Assembly (NCBI GenBank): GCA_025923195.1
Contig: JAICGJ010000020.1
Location: 1 to 45,784, forward strand
DNA from: Chryseolinea sp.
GTDB taxonomy: Bacteria > Bacteroidota > Bacteroidia > Cytophagales > Cyclobacteriaceae
Direction: 5' to 3'
Length of the DNA: 45,784 bases
How positions within the stretch are numbered: position 1 is the stretch's first letter; each line of letters opens with the position of its first letter. The translations under genes and the position numbers were made by a program. Shown piece after piece: positions 17,281 to 26,682 of the stretch. Under the pieces are notes generated by a model. That model saw only the letters and a list, made by a program, of their open reading frames with translations, was not told the DNA's origin and did no database searches.

Positions 17281-18033
17281 TTAGAACAACATAAAGATTG
17301 CCGCAATAATGGTCATAATGATAATAAACCACCTGTAAGTTTTTTCTGACAATTTCTTCACTATAATGATTCCAAGGTAAGCGCCTAATATAATAAAGGG
17401 CAAAGTCATAAGATCAAACAAAAAAGTGTTAAGTGTAATGGTATGCCATGAGAAGACGTGGAATGGTACCTTAAACCAATTTACAACCAGGAAAAACCAC
17501 GCGGTCGTCCCAATAAAACCATTCTTAGGCAAACGCATCGAAAGCAGATAAACCGCCATAACGGTTCCAGCCAAGTTTCCAACCATAGAAGTGAATCCAC
17601 CAAGTATGCCTGTGGCAATGGCAAAAGATTTCTGATGGGGTACATCTTTTTTGTGGCCGCGTTCCAGCCACAACATGACGACAACGCTGATCAGAATAAT
17701 TATCGCCATGATTATTCTGAAAAGGCCGTCGTCAATATATTTTCCCACAACAGTTCCAAGAACCACACCGAGGGCGGCCCAAGGGAACAAGATTCTCAAA
17801 TGCACCCATGAGGCATGGCGATGGTAGTACCATACACCCATGACGTCTGCCATTACTAACATGGGCAGCATGATACCGCTGGAGAGCTGCCCCCCAAAAA
17901 CATTTGCAAGCAACGGTACGGCCAACATACCAGCGCCATGCACGCCAGTTTTAGACATGCCTGTGCAAATAGCCACAATCAACACGAGACTTAGCTCAGT
18001 ATACGACAGCTGATAAGAAAAGAGTGAGATCAA
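17281..18033 (-). CDS. TSUP family (TauE/SafE) membrane transporter
   Basis: A 250-aa integral membrane protein with about eight hydrophobic helices in two related halves. Family features are the N-terminal GMSKTGVHGAGMLAVPLLA and the second-half ATGILGGFTSMVGNLAGTVMAVYLL. TSUP proteins export or import organosulfur compounds and sulfoacetate-like anions in known cases, but individual specificity is poorly predictable. The gene follows the second SGNH hydrolase gene by 6 nt, so the two are probably co-transcribed. Confidence 0.88.
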   Translation of the reverse strand: MISLFSYQLSYTELSLVLIVAICTGMSKTGVHGAGMLAVPLLANVFGGQLSSGIMLPMLVMADVMGVWYYHRHASWVHLRILFPWAALGVVLGTVVGKYIDDGLFRIIMAIIILISVVVMLWLERGHKKDVPHQKSFAIATGILGGFTSMVGNLAGTVMAVYLLSMRLPKNGFIGTTAWFFLVVNWFKVPFHVFSWHTITLNTFLFDLMTLPFIILGAYLGIIIVKKLSEKTYRWFIIIMTIIAAIFMLF

Positions 18034-18039
18034 TATTTA

Positions 18040-18717
18040 CTATAATGTTTTGAGAACCTTCCACATTTCTTCTGCCACGAGCTGGTTTCCTCTGGCATTC
18101 AAATGAACGCGGTCGCTCGTAAGAATTCCGGCTTCCTTATTTCCCGAGTTGTGCTTTTTGTTGTAGTCGAGGAAGGCCTGTCTTAGATCTATTAGCGGAA
18201 GGTTATTGTCCCTAGCCAACGCCCTTATAATATTGCTGTAATTGTTCAAATCACCGTCAAGCTCGTTGCTCGAATCTGTTTTTTCCCCAATAACGGCTGG
18301 GGTACATAAAACCACTTTGATATTTTCCGCCTGCAGCTTCTTGAGAAGGGCAACATAAAAGTTCTCAAACTTATCAGCATCCGTGCCGGTACCATAAGAA
18401 CGTTTGTGCCATACGTCATTAACGCCAATATAAATGACAACGATATCAGGATTCTTGCTGAGCACGTCATTCTCATGCCGAAGATAGAGGTCATAAATTT
18501 TGTTTCCTCCTATCCCGGCTCCCACAAAATCATACTCGTTAGAAACCTTGTCATGCGTTGCCAGTTCCGAAATTTTAACAATATAGCCATCGCCTTTCAC
18601 AGCGGCTTCTGTAATGGAGTCACCAAAAAAAATGATTTTCTTTTTTTGCATAGGATGAATGAAAGAACTCATTAAGAGGATCACAATGGAATATGATAAC
18701 CACACTGGTTTTCTCAT
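18040..18717 (-). CDS. SGNH/GDSL-type esterase, secreted
   Basis: A 225-aa protein with a signal peptide (LSYSIVILLMSSFIHPM) and complete SGNH blocks: FFGDSITEAA (Ser), VGAGIGGNKIYDL (Gly), YIGVNDVWHK (Asn), and SDRVHLNARGN (Asp/His). The block spelling is closest to acyl-ester hydrolases of the rhamnogalacturonan acetylesterase/TesA superfamily. It differs clearly from the SGNH protein at 2935-3600, so the two are not recent duplicates. It lies upstream of, and close to, the TSUP transporter gene. Confidence 0.9.
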   Translation of the reverse strand: MRKPVWLSYSIVILLMSSFIHPMQKKKIIFFGDSITEAAVKGDGYIVKISELATHDKVSNEYDFVGAGIGGNKIYDLYLRHENDVLSKNPDIVVIYIGVNDVWHKRSYGTGTDADKFENFYVALLKKLQAENIKVVLCTPAVIGEKTDSSNELDGDLNNYSNIIRALARDNNLPLIDLRQAFLDYNKKHNSGNKEAGILTSDRVHLNARGNQLVAEEMWKVLKTL

Positions 18718-18857
18718 TGACGGGTGGATTAGGACCGTAATATAATAAAGTCCCTAAATGTATATTCAAAAATGGCAAGTTTGAAACCGAGTGTTAACGT
18801 CAGTCCGTATTTTCTGGAAACTGTTTTTATAAGTACATTTAAGAAAATTGATCAATT

Positions 18858-20690
18858 ATGAAAATTTTCCGTTCTAGTTTAAGCATTCAGATCAGTCTCC
18901 TGGCAATGTTATTGTATTCCTGTTCACGACCTGAAGAAAAGTCCACCGAACTTTCTCATCCTCAGGCAGACCTTTACCTTCAATCCTATAATGCTGAATA
19001 TAAGAAGTTAAATACAGAAGCCTCCGAAGCCGCATGGGTTCTCAATACAAAAATTCAAGAAGGCGACACACTAACTCAGAAGCTGTACGAAGAAGCATCA
19101 CAGAAGCTGGCCGATTTTACAGGTAGCCTGGCAAATATTGATTCGTCCAAGAAATACCTGGCAATGGGCGACAAACTCGCGCCCATTCAAAAGAAACAAA
19201 TGGAATACGTCTTATTTTTAGCGGGTGCAGCGCCGGCATCCGCTGCAGAGACTGTAAAACAGCTTATCAAGGAGAATGCAGAGCAAACTAAAGTGCTATA
19301 TGGCTTCGATTTTAAGATCGATGGAAAATCAGTTACCAAGAACGACATATCCAATCTGCTCACCACCTCCTCCAGTCTTAACCAAAGACTGAAGGCCTGG
19401 AATGCTAGCAAGGAAGTCGGCAAACCTTTAAAACCTGGACTCGAACGGCTTCGTGATTTGAGAAACAAATCTGTTCAAGCCTTGGGTTTCCCAGATTACT
19501 TTGCTTACCAGGTATCGGAGTACGGAATGACTACTCAGGAAATGCTGGACATGAATGATAATTTTATAAAGGAGATCTGGCCGCTCTATCGCGAGCTTCA
19601 TACTTGGGCCAGGCATGAACTGGCAAAAAAATACAATCAGAAAGTTCCTGATTTTATTCCGGCACATTGGCTTCCGAATCAGTGGGCCCAGAATTGGGAA
19701 GCGATTGTGGATGCAAAATCCAAAGGAATCGACCTTACAGATACGCTGAATAAGAAAACACCTGAGTGGATTGTGAAAAAGGGAGAGGAATTTTACGTGT
19801 CTTTGGGTTTCGATCCCTTACCCTCATCGTTCTATGAGAAGTCGAGCCTTTATCCGCTACCTCCGAATGCCCCGTATAAGAAAAATAATCATGCATCAGC
19901 GTGGCACATCGACCTGGATCAGGATGTTCGTTCGCTGATGAGCGTTGAGACCAACACGCAGTGGTGGGAAACAAGTTTGCATGAACTGGGCCACATCTAC
20001 TACTTCAAATCATACTCAACACCTGAGGTTCCCGTCGTACTACGCGGTGGAGCTAATCGCGCATACCACGAAGCAATTGGTTCACAGATAGGACTAGCGT
20101 CCTTGCAAAAACCATTGCTTCAATCGCTAAAGTTAGTTCCCGAAAATATTACTTCCGACGACACCCTCGAGCTATTGACGGATGCCTTGCAGCATATCAT
20201 CGTTCTCCCCTGGGCATCCGGTACTATGACTCGATTTGAAGAAGCACTGTACAGCAAGAATCTCGCTCCAGCGGATTTCAATAAGAAGTGGTGGGAGCTT
20301 GTGAAGAAATACCAGGGTGTAGTCCCTCCCACAAACCGGGGTGAGGAATTTTGTGATGCCTGTACAAAGACCCACATAATCGACGACCCTGCGCAATACT
20401 ATGACTATGCCATGGCCGAAATATTGCTGTTTCAATTTCACGATCACATCGCAAAGAATATTCTAAAGCAAGACGTCCATGAAACAAACTATTGGGGAAA
20501 TAAGGAAATTGGAAATTTTCTTAGAACCCTAATGGCACCCGGGGCAAGCGTTGACTGGCGCACCCACCTCAAACAAAATCTTGGAAGTGAGGTTAGCGCC
20601 AAGGCGATCCTGGACTATTTTTCTCCTTTAATGACATGGCTAAGAAAGCAAAACGAGGGACGATCACACATGCTGCCGGAAAACTTTTAG
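18858..20690 (+). CDS. M2 family zinc peptidyl-dipeptidase (ACE-like) lipoprotein
   Basis: A 610-aa homolog of angiotensin-converting enzyme, which removes dipeptides from peptide C-termini. A lipobox follows the signal (AMLLYSCSRP). The zinc site is complete: H375-E376-L-G-H379 and E405 in AYHEAIGSQ, the latter 30 residues after the first His. Further family blocks are the LHELGH neighbourhood, WASGTMTRFEEALY and WRTHLKQNLG near the end. It is probably periplasmic or lipid-anchored and active in peptide breakdown. It is monocistronic in appearance, with a terminal array just after its stop. Confidence 0.93.
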   Translation: MKIFRSSLSIQISLLAMLLYSCSRPEEKSTELSHPQADLYLQSYNAEYKKLNTEASEAAWVLNTKIQEGDTLTQKLYEEASQKLADFTGSLANIDSSKKYLAMGDKLAPIQKKQMEYVLFLAGAAPASAAETVKQLIKENAEQTKVLYGFDFKIDGKSVTKNDISNLLTTSSSLNQRLKAWNASKEVGKPLKPGLERLRDLRNKSVQALGFPDYFAYQVSEYGMTTQEMLDMNDNFIKEIWPLYRELHTWARHELAKKYNQKVPDFIPAHWLPNQWAQNWEAIVDAKSKGIDLTDTLNKKTPEWIVKKGEEFYVSLGFDPLPSSFYEKSSLYPLPPNAPYKKNNHASAWHIDLDQDVRSLMSVETNTQWWETSLHELGHIYYFKSYSTPEVPVVLRGGANRAYHEAIGSQIGLASLQKPLLQSLKLVPENITSDDTLELLTDALQHIIVLPWASGTMTRFEEALYSKNLAPADFNKKWWELVKKYQGVVPPTNRGEEFCDACTKTHIIDDPAQYYDYAMAEILLFQFHDHIAKNILKQDVHETNYWGNKEIGNFLRTLMAPGASVDWRTHLKQNLGSEVSAKAILDYFSPLMTWLRKQNEGRSHMLPENF

Positions 20691-20702
20691 ATTAACGGCT
20701 TT

Positions 20703-21018
20703 GGATTGACGATTTTGGAGTGACGCTCGATTGAATGGTGTGCTAAGTTGAATTGCGACAATGTTCTCGCGCATGCTTGGCACAAAGGGGCAAATTCTTA
20801 CGATAAACGTTCGCCTCCGTGGCTTAAACGGGTTTTAGATTTTAGGCCCACCCTTTGCTGTGGATTAGATAAAATAGTCACATGTGGCTGTTAAGCAGTT
20901 AGGGTTAACCCTAAATCTCGGGTCACTGATCCCTGACATTTTGTTACCGAGGAGCATCCCAATTCAATTTTCCCAACTGCAACCTACGATCGAGCGTTCA
21001 ATCTTCAATCGTCAATCC
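20703..21018. repeat. Inverted array pair plus 16-bp palindrome between convergent genes
   Basis: The left arm 20703-20733 (GGATTGACGATT...CGCTCGATTG) and the right arm 20987-21018 (CGATCGAGCG...AATCGTCAATCC) are inverse complements over their ends, with a looser middle. Both are built of ~7-nt words. Each arm lies within 15 nt of a stop codon of one of the convergent genes. A perfect palindrome TTAGGGTTAACCCTAA stands at 20899-20914. I see no gene in the 342-bp gap. A role in ending or protecting the two transcripts is plausible. Confidence 0.7.
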
Positions 21019-21032
21019 AATAATCTACAATT

Positions 21033-21710
21033 TTAAAATCCTCCGAATTTCAATGTTGCGTTATACGAAATATCACTAATATCTGAATCCCTCATACCCA
21101 TGCCATCGCTGCCAAAAGCCGCGCGGTAAGAAATGCCGGGGCTGAAACGCATCCACTTAAAAACATTTATTTCAAATTGAACGCCAGGTTCCAGCACGTA
21201 AAACCAATTCGTGTCGCCAGTTTCGTGGTCATCCCAATCAAAGTCATCGTCGTGATCCCATTCCTCGCGGTCGTTCTGAAGGGTGAAGCCAGCGCCGGAA
21301 AAAAGGCTAAACGCGATGTGAAACGCATTATTAGAGCCAACGACATATTCCGTAACAAGGCCAAATTGCCCGTATTCATAGTTAAGATCCCTTAAGGGTG
21401 CAGTGCTAAATTCCGATGGCACCTTAATGCGGTTTGTCAATGCAGCTCCACCGACGCCAATCATCAGTTGGTGGTTGATGAAAACCCCGCCGTATGCACC
21501 AACCAAGTTCGCGTATTCGCCCCGTATCGTTGTAAATTTATTCGCTAAAGCTCCATAGCCCCGAACAGAGCTCACGCCGCCCTTGAATACGGTTTCTATG
21601 CGATCGTCCCTTTTTCTGCTCCATTCTTCAGTATCGGTTTCCTGCGCAAAAAGTGGTGTAGCCAGCAATACTGCTGAAACCACGAGAATGGCTTTAAATT
21701 GTATTTTCAT
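21033..21710 (-). CDS. Exported beta-barrel protein of unknown function
   Basis: A 225-aa protein with a clear Sec signal peptide (FKAILVVSAVLLATPLFAQ). The mature part alternates polar and hydrophobic residues, with many Gly and aromatic residues (LVGAYGGVFINHQLMIGVGGAAL), as in small outer-membrane barrels, and an acidic loop (DDDFDWDDHE). It ends in ATLKFGGF, whose terminal Phe fits barrel assembly. No enzyme motif is seen. It is divergently placed to the M16 peptidase genes. Confidence 0.75.
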   Translation of the reverse strand: MKIQFKAILVVSAVLLATPLFAQETDTEEWSRKRDDRIETVFKGGVSSVRGYGALANKFTTIRGEYANLVGAYGGVFINHQLMIGVGGAALTNRIKVPSEFSTAPLRDLNYEYGQFGLVTEYVVGSNNAFHIAFSLFSGAGFTLQNDREEWDHDDDFDWDDHETGDTNWFYVLEPGVQFEINVFKWMRFSPGISYRAAFGSDGMGMRDSDISDISYNATLKFGGF

Positions 21711-21839
21711 AGTTTTTTTGGGTTTCTTATGCGTGAGACAATCTCTCAGATATTTACCCCTATGACAGAAGTAAAATTTTTACTTATTTTCCTGAAGGGG
21801 TGGGTGGTCTGCTTCCTGAAGACGAAGAAATATCATGAT

Positions 21840-23204
21840 ATGCAAAAAGTGCTGAAACTATTGATCATAACGGCCCTGATATGTCAGGTTGTCGTTGCGC
21901 AAAAGCTGCCCTCAAATTTTCACTTTACAAAATTGAAGAATGGGTTAGAGGTGTTAGTAATAGAGGATAAAACGGTGCCGCTGATAACGGTTGAAATATG
22001 TGTTAAGAACGGATCATTTACGGAGGATCCAGAATACAACGGACTGTCGCATTTGTATGAGCACATGTTCTTTAAGGCGAACAAAGACCTCCCTTCGCAG
22101 GAGGCCTTCCTGGAGCGCAAAAACGAACTCGGCCTGGCCTGGAACGGCACCACTTCAAATGAGCGTGTTAATTATTTCTTTACCCACAACAAAAAGTTTC
22201 TTGTTGAAGGCTTAAAATTCATGAACTCTGCTATCAGGTATCCCCTGTTTAAGGAGGAAGAAATGAAAAATGAGAATCCTGTGGTGGACGGAGAATTTCA
22301 ACGCGCAGAGTCAAACCCAACCTTCTGGCTGGTCAATGATCTAAACAAGAAGTTATGGGGGGATTTGTATAGCCGCAAGAATGTGATCGGCGATCATGAA
22401 ATTATTCTTACCGCCACAAAAGAAAAAATGCAAACCATCCAGAAAAAATACTACTATCCTAATAACTCCATATTAATCCTTGCGGGCGATGTCCAATATA
22501 CAGAGGCATTCAAAAAGGTAGAAGAAATTTTCGGCGATTGGGCTCCATCTGACTTCGATCCTTTTGTAAAATATCCCATACCAGAATTCAAGCCGCTGCA
22601 AAAATCTGAGTTATACTTCACGGAAAATCCCAACACTAAAAATCCTATGATCGTGCTAGGATATCACGGGCCAGATACCCGCAACGATTTGAAGGCTACG
22701 TACGCTGCTGACATATTTTCCTTTATTCTAAGCCAGCAGTCTTCCAGATTACAGCAGGAATTAGTAGAGAGTGGCCTTGCATTCAATGTGAACGTGGGAT
22801 ACTCTACATGCAAATACACCGGTCCAATTATGATCTTCGTCGTACCGCATCCCGAAAAGATAAAAGAGGTTCTTGATAAACTTCAAGAACACATTAACCA
22901 GTGGGATAGTGACAATTACTTTACCGATGAACAGTTGGAAACAGCAAAAACCTTAATGGCAGTAGACGACGCGCATAATCGAGAGCAGACGTCGGAATTT
23001 GTTCACGTGGTGTCCTATTGGTGGGCCTCTGCCTCGATAGAATACTACACGTCATATGTTGAAAATCTGAAAAAAGTCACCCGTGAAGACATAAAGCAGT
23101 ACGTAAGAAAATATATCAAAGGAAAACCACACGCTACCGGTATACTCACCACCGCAGAAAACAGGCCGGCTTTAGAAGCTAGTTTAAAAAACACAAAAAA
23201 TTGA
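21840..23204 (+). CDS. M16 family zinc peptidase, catalytic subunit
   Basis: A 454-aa exported peptidase with signal peptide (KLLIITALICQVVVAQ). The inverted zinc motif H71-LY-E74-H75 (SHLYEHMFF) and the third ligand E152 (VDGEFQRAES) are intact, with the usual ~76-residue spacing. The C-terminal half has LQQELVESGLAFNVNVGY, which lacks the Arg/Tyr pair that completes the active site in other members. That pair is present in the next gene, so the active enzyme is probably a heterodimer. An upstream frame adds 47 residues that overlap the neighbouring promoter region; this ATG starts a normal signal peptide. Confidence 0.9.
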   Translation: MQKVLKLLIITALICQVVVAQKLPSNFHFTKLKNGLEVLVIEDKTVPLITVEICVKNGSFTEDPEYNGLSHLYEHMFFKANKDLPSQEAFLERKNELGLAWNGTTSNERVNYFFTHNKKFLVEGLKFMNSAIRYPLFKEEEMKNENPVVDGEFQRAESNPTFWLVNDLNKKLWGDLYSRKNVIGDHEIILTATKEKMQTIQKKYYYPNNSILILAGDVQYTEAFKKVEEIFGDWAPSDFDPFVKYPIPEFKPLQKSELYFTENPNTKNPMIVLGYHGPDTRNDLKATYAADIFSFILSQQSSRLQQELVESGLAFNVNVGYSTCKYTGPIMIFVVPHPEKIKEVLDKLQEHINQWDSDNYFTDEQLETAKTLMAVDDAHNREQTSEFVHVVSYWWASASIEYYTSYVENLKKVTREDIKQYVRKYIKGKPHATGILTTAENRPALEASLKNTKN

Positions 23205-23208
23205 GGGT

Positions 23209-24558
23209 ATGAAAAATCAAAGGCGAAATATTATTGTGTTGTTATTGGTGTTGACAGTGGCAAGTGCGTTTACGGGCCGCATCACTGAGGAAAAAGCTAC
23301 TGAGTTTACGGTGAACGGGCTTAAGGTTATCCTTAAACCCTCCGTGAAGGAAATCATCAGCGCACGCTTTTTCATCAAGGGAGGTACGACAAACTACAGC
23401 AAAAATCAGGAGGGCATTGAATCACTCGCGTTAGCGGTAGCGGTAGACGGCGGAACAAAGAAAATGACAAGGACTGAATTTGCGACAGCGCTCGAACGCA
23501 TCGGAACTACTATCGGGTTCAGTACGTCCTACGATTACAGCGAGATCAATATGTCTTGCATCAAAGACCATTGGGACCCGTCGTGGCAACTCTTCACCGA
23601 CGCGATAACCCAGCCACGGTTCGAATCTAAAGAATTTGAACTCATCAAAGCCCAAACGATTGCCCAAGCTAAGCAGACCGAATCGAATCCGGATGCGCAT
23701 CTGCGCAACCGCAGCATGGAAACAGCTTTCGCCAATCACAACTATGCAAAAATACCAAATGGCACAACGCAGAGCCTGGAGAAACTGACGCTTGAGGGCG
23801 TCAAAAGTCATTTCAATTCGATTGTGGGAAAACAGAATTGCTTTCTCGTCGTTGTTGGGATGATCAGCGAAGCGGATCTGAAAGAACGGGTAAGACTTGC
23901 CTTTGTTTCCCTCCCGGAAGGAAAGAAGATATCCGCGGAGCCCCGACTTGAGCTCAAGCCCGATGCAACCATTGAAAACCGGGATATAGCTACGAACTAC
24001 ATTCGAGGTATAATGAGCGCACCATCTCTTAGTGAACAGGAGGGCGTCTCCATGATGTTGGCGATGGCCATTATGAGGAACCGTTTCTTTGTTGAGCTGA
24101 GGACAAAAAGAGGATTAACCTATGCGCCAAATGCAGGCTACACCGCAACGATCTTTAATAATCCATATGCATTGTTCTATGCCACTTCAACGGATCCAAA
24201 ACAAACCTTGAAAGTGATGATCGACCAAATTAATGAAGTGAAGAATCAGGGTTTCAAGGAAAAGGAATTAACAGACATGAAGGAAACTTATTTGACCAAT
24301 TATTTTCTGGACCTGGAAACCAATGGTTCTCAAACTATGTCACTTGGTCTTTCTGAAGTGGCAGGTAGTTGGAAACTAACTGAAAACTTTATGAGCAAAG
24401 TAGAAAGTGCTTCGATCAAGGATCTGAATAATGTCTTCAAGAAGTATTCAACGTCGATCAACTGGATGTACTTGGGTAAGGAAGCCGCGATCAGCAAAGA
24501 CGATTTTAAGCAGCCACAAATTCTGCCCGGCGCTGAAAAAGTCTCGCCAAAAAAATAG
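23209..24558 (+). CDS. M16 family protein, non-catalytic partner subunit
   Basis: A 449-aa exported protein with signal peptide (IIVLLLVLTVASAFTG). At the place of the HxxEH motif it reads EGIESLALAVAVDGG, so zinc binding is lost. The C-terminal half retains RTKRGLTYAPNAGY, the substrate-clamping Arg/Tyr motif. This is the split seen in two-chain M16B proteases, where one subunit supplies zinc and the other supplies Arg/Tyr. It starts 4 nt after the catalytic subunit gene. Substrates are probably peptides in the periplasm. Confidence 0.9.
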   Translation: MKNQRRNIIVLLLVLTVASAFTGRITEEKATEFTVNGLKVILKPSVKEIISARFFIKGGTTNYSKNQEGIESLALAVAVDGGTKKMTRTEFATALERIGTTIGFSTSYDYSEINMSCIKDHWDPSWQLFTDAITQPRFESKEFELIKAQTIAQAKQTESNPDAHLRNRSMETAFANHNYAKIPNGTTQSLEKLTLEGVKSHFNSIVGKQNCFLVVVGMISEADLKERVRLAFVSLPEGKKISAEPRLELKPDATIENRDIATNYIRGIMSAPSLSEQEGVSMMLAMAIMRNRFFVELRTKRGLTYAPNAGYTATIFNNPYALFYATSTDPKQTLKVMIDQINEVKNQGFKEKELTDMKETYLTNYFLDLETNGSQTMSLGLSEVAGSWKLTENFMSKVESASIKDLNNVFKKYSTSINWMYLGKEAAISKDDFKQPQILPGAEKVSPKK

Positions 24559-24574
24559 CACGACCTCCTATCTA

Positions 24575-24742
24575 TTATCGCCTGAAAATCTTTGCTATAA
24601 TAACAACGATCAGCACGATTACGACTACAACTATGAAGATCCCCGTGTAGACTCCTGCTCCAAAGATATCCCCCACAAGTTCACAACTCGTGGCGGCAAA
24701 TACCATTAGCAGAAAGCAGAGAAATGTTAACAATTTTTCCAT
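24575..24742 (-). CDS. Small membrane lipoprotein
   Basis: A 55-aa product: a lipoprotein signal (LTFLCFLLMVFAATSC), a short GDIFGAGVYTG linker and one very hydrophobic helix (IFIVVVVIVLIVVIIAKI) ending in FRR. Proteins of this shape are common in Bacteroidota and of unknown role; some are misannotated as phosphatidate cytidylyltransferase. The internal ATG was chosen because the longer frame adds 35 polar residues ahead of the signal. Confidence 0.75.
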   Translation of the reverse strand: MEKLLTFLCFLLMVFAATSCELVGDIFGAGVYTGIFIVVVVIVLIVVIIAKIFRR

Positions 24743-24871
24743 AAGGCGATTTTTTGATTCATCATACGATACAACAAAATCAGGCCAATCATTTAAATAA
24801 TAAAGTTGGTCTAAATCACTCTTCTTGAATATTATCGTGTCATGCATTGTGTAATTTATGCCCCACGTTCT

Positions 24872-25813
24872 TCACAATTCGAATTTGGAGGGGAAACTAT
24901 CGCCATAGTAAAATCCAATTCCCTTGGATCCAAGCCGTTGCGAGATTTCTTTCAGGAACGAATCATCATGTGACCGACTTAGGACCTTGCGGATAATAAT
25001 ATACCTTATGTTTTTGGGGTACTTGTCGGCAAATTTGATGTAGATATTCAGATCGAGCTGAGTGTTATCACCCAAGAGGAAATACCGCTTGTCAGGGAAT
25101 AGTTTTAATATTTGCTCGAGCATATTCGTTTTGTGTATTTCCCTTTCCTGAAGGGTAAGTGTTCTGAACACATCACGGACTTTTCTCATTTGCTTCAGAA
25201 ATAACGGGCCAGCCGGGAATCCATTGTGCAATAAAAACCGATAGATCAAAGGATAAAGATTTTGTTCGCTATTAGACAGATAGAAGGGAGCGACTCCCAT
25301 TTGGTTAAGCTCACGGATCAATTTCATCATTGAAACCACTGCTTTCCGGTTCTCCATTGCAGTGAACATTAATGTTCTGAACTTTACAAGCTTATTCGAT
25401 ATGTGCGAATGCAGAAGCGTATCATCGATATCGGAAACTGCAATAAATGGAGAGTCGACGTGGTGTATCTTTCGTGTGTATAGGTCTTCAATTATTCGTA
25501 CAGATTTTCCGTTTGATAAAACAATTTCTTTCAGAACCGACTGTTCCGGCACGGTGTCTGTCACGGAAAAGAAAGATCCGGAAGCATCCGTAGTGACGTG
25601 AGCTGTTCCTTTATCAAAGTGCAACGTCACATGCTGATTGGAAAGAAACCTAGTTCTGTAGAGCGCGAAAATTGTCCTGAAAGTTTTTCGTGAACTGTAT
25701 GCTTTGAAACTGAGGTCGCGAAGAGACGAATAAGTAAGCTGACCCGTGAAAAGGCTTTTCTGGCCGTTTGACAAGCCATAAAAACTTAACAATATAGGAG
25801 CAGAATCACTCAT
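24872..25813 (-). CDS. App1-like phosphatidate phosphatase domain protein
   Basis: A 313-aa soluble protein with the DUF2183/App1 catalytic domain of HAD type. The signature is DIDDTLLHSH (DxDxT), followed by FYLSNSEQNLYPLI and the late acidic GDNTQLDLNIY. In yeast App1 converts phosphatidic acid to diacylglycerol; bacterial members are little studied. Its ATG overlaps the stop of the lipid-kinase gene (ATGA), and the kinase makes the reverse conversion, so joint control of the phosphatidate/diacylglycerol balance is likely. There is no signal peptide. Confidence 0.85.
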   Translation of the reverse strand: MSDSAPILLSFYGLSNGQKSLFTGQLTYSSLRDLSFKAYSSRKTFRTIFALYRTRFLSNQHVTLHFDKGTAHVTTDASGSFFSVTDTVPEQSVLKEIVLSNGKSVRIIEDLYTRKIHHVDSPFIAVSDIDDTLLHSHISNKLVKFRTLMFTAMENRKAVVSMMKLIRELNQMGVAPFYLSNSEQNLYPLIYRFLLHNGFPAGPLFLKQMRKVRDVFRTLTLQEREIHKTNMLEQILKLFPDKRYFLLGDNTQLDLNIYIKFADKYPKNIRYIIIRKVLSRSHDDSFLKEISQRLGSKGIGFYYGDSFPSKFEL

Positions 25814-26682
25814 TTGATCAGAACGGGGACGGCAGACGGATAAATCGAAATCGTTAGGTGGTCAACTTCGCCCATATACTCGCCATCAATTTGAAAGTCT
25901 ACTTTTCGATCAATTTCTATTTCTGCGCGCTCACAGCTGATCACATCTGAGAACATATTCTTGTCGATGAAAACTTTAAACTTCGTAAGACCAGCTTTGA
26001 TCGCTTCGTCAAGAGCAATCTTTTGAATATTTGAGATTTCAAATTTTCCATCCGATACCGATCCTTCAGAAATTCGTATACCCGTACCGTACATATTAGC
26101 ATTCGCTATGACAATCATATATCCTTCTTTTTTGTAGACCCGATTGGGTGTCTTCACTGTATACTTAAGGAGCGCACTTTCTTTAATAGACTGTAGAAGA
26201 TGCCTTGCATAGCCTAGCATACCGCGATTTTTATTCGCCTCATAGTTCCTGATCATCCTTGCGTTTATTCCTATATCGGCAAGGTGCGTACAGATATGTT
26301 TGTCGTTGAATTTTAGAAGGTCCAATAAGACCGTATTGGGATTATTGAACAAAAGATCAACGGCATCTTCCAGATCTTCCGACAATCCCAGTGCAGTGGC
26401 CAGTCCATTCGCAGACCCCAGCGGAAGAATTCCCATGGGAATTTTTTTATGCATGAGATTCTTGGCTACAACCTGCACGGTACCATCACCGCCACAGGCC
26501 ACCACGCGATCCGGTCTGTATTCAGTCAGCTGGGCTTGGATTAACTCATCGTCATTTTCTGACGACGTATAAAAAAACTTGAAGTCGGTATGGGTTGACG
26601 CCGCTCGCTTATGTATAAGCAGAATAGCCTCATCATTGCTGGTAGCACCGGAAACCGGATTAATTATAAACAGGATTTTCAT
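25810..26682 (-). CDS. Diacylglycerol kinase/YegS-like lipid kinase
   Basis: A 290-aa lipid kinase. It begins MKILFIINPVSGATSNDEA, with the ATP-loop motif VVACGGDGTVQVVAKNL (GGDGT), PMGILPLGSANGLATALG and a C-terminal beta-sandwich ending FQIDGEYMGEVDHLTISI. These enzymes phosphorylate diacylglycerol or related lipids. The chosen ATG matches the family start; a longer frame adds 10 residues. It is the first gene of a two-gene overlap with App1-like phosphatase. Confidence 0.9.
   Translation of the reverse strand: MKILFIINPVSGATSNDEAILLIHKRAASTHTDFKFFYTSSENDDELIQAQLTEYRPDRVVACGGDGTVQVVAKNLMHKKIPMGILPLGSANGLATALGLSEDLEDAVDLLFNNPNTVLLDLLKFNDKHICTHLADIGINARMIRNYEANKNRGMLGYARHLLQSIKESALLKYTVKTPNRVYKKEGYMIVIANANMYGTGIRISEGSVSDGKFEISNIQKIALDEAIKAGLTKFKVFIDKNMFSDVISCERAEIEIDRKVDFQIDGEYMGEVDHLTISIYPSAVPVLIK

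Noticed and set aside
17056-17306. ORFs reading FHAKAQRRKGK
   Set aside because: This is the well-known spurious translation of ACGCAAAGG-type intergenic repeats.
20899-20914. Telomere-like TTAGGG motif
   Set aside because: A single 16-bp palindrome, not a tandem array, inside a chromosome segment.
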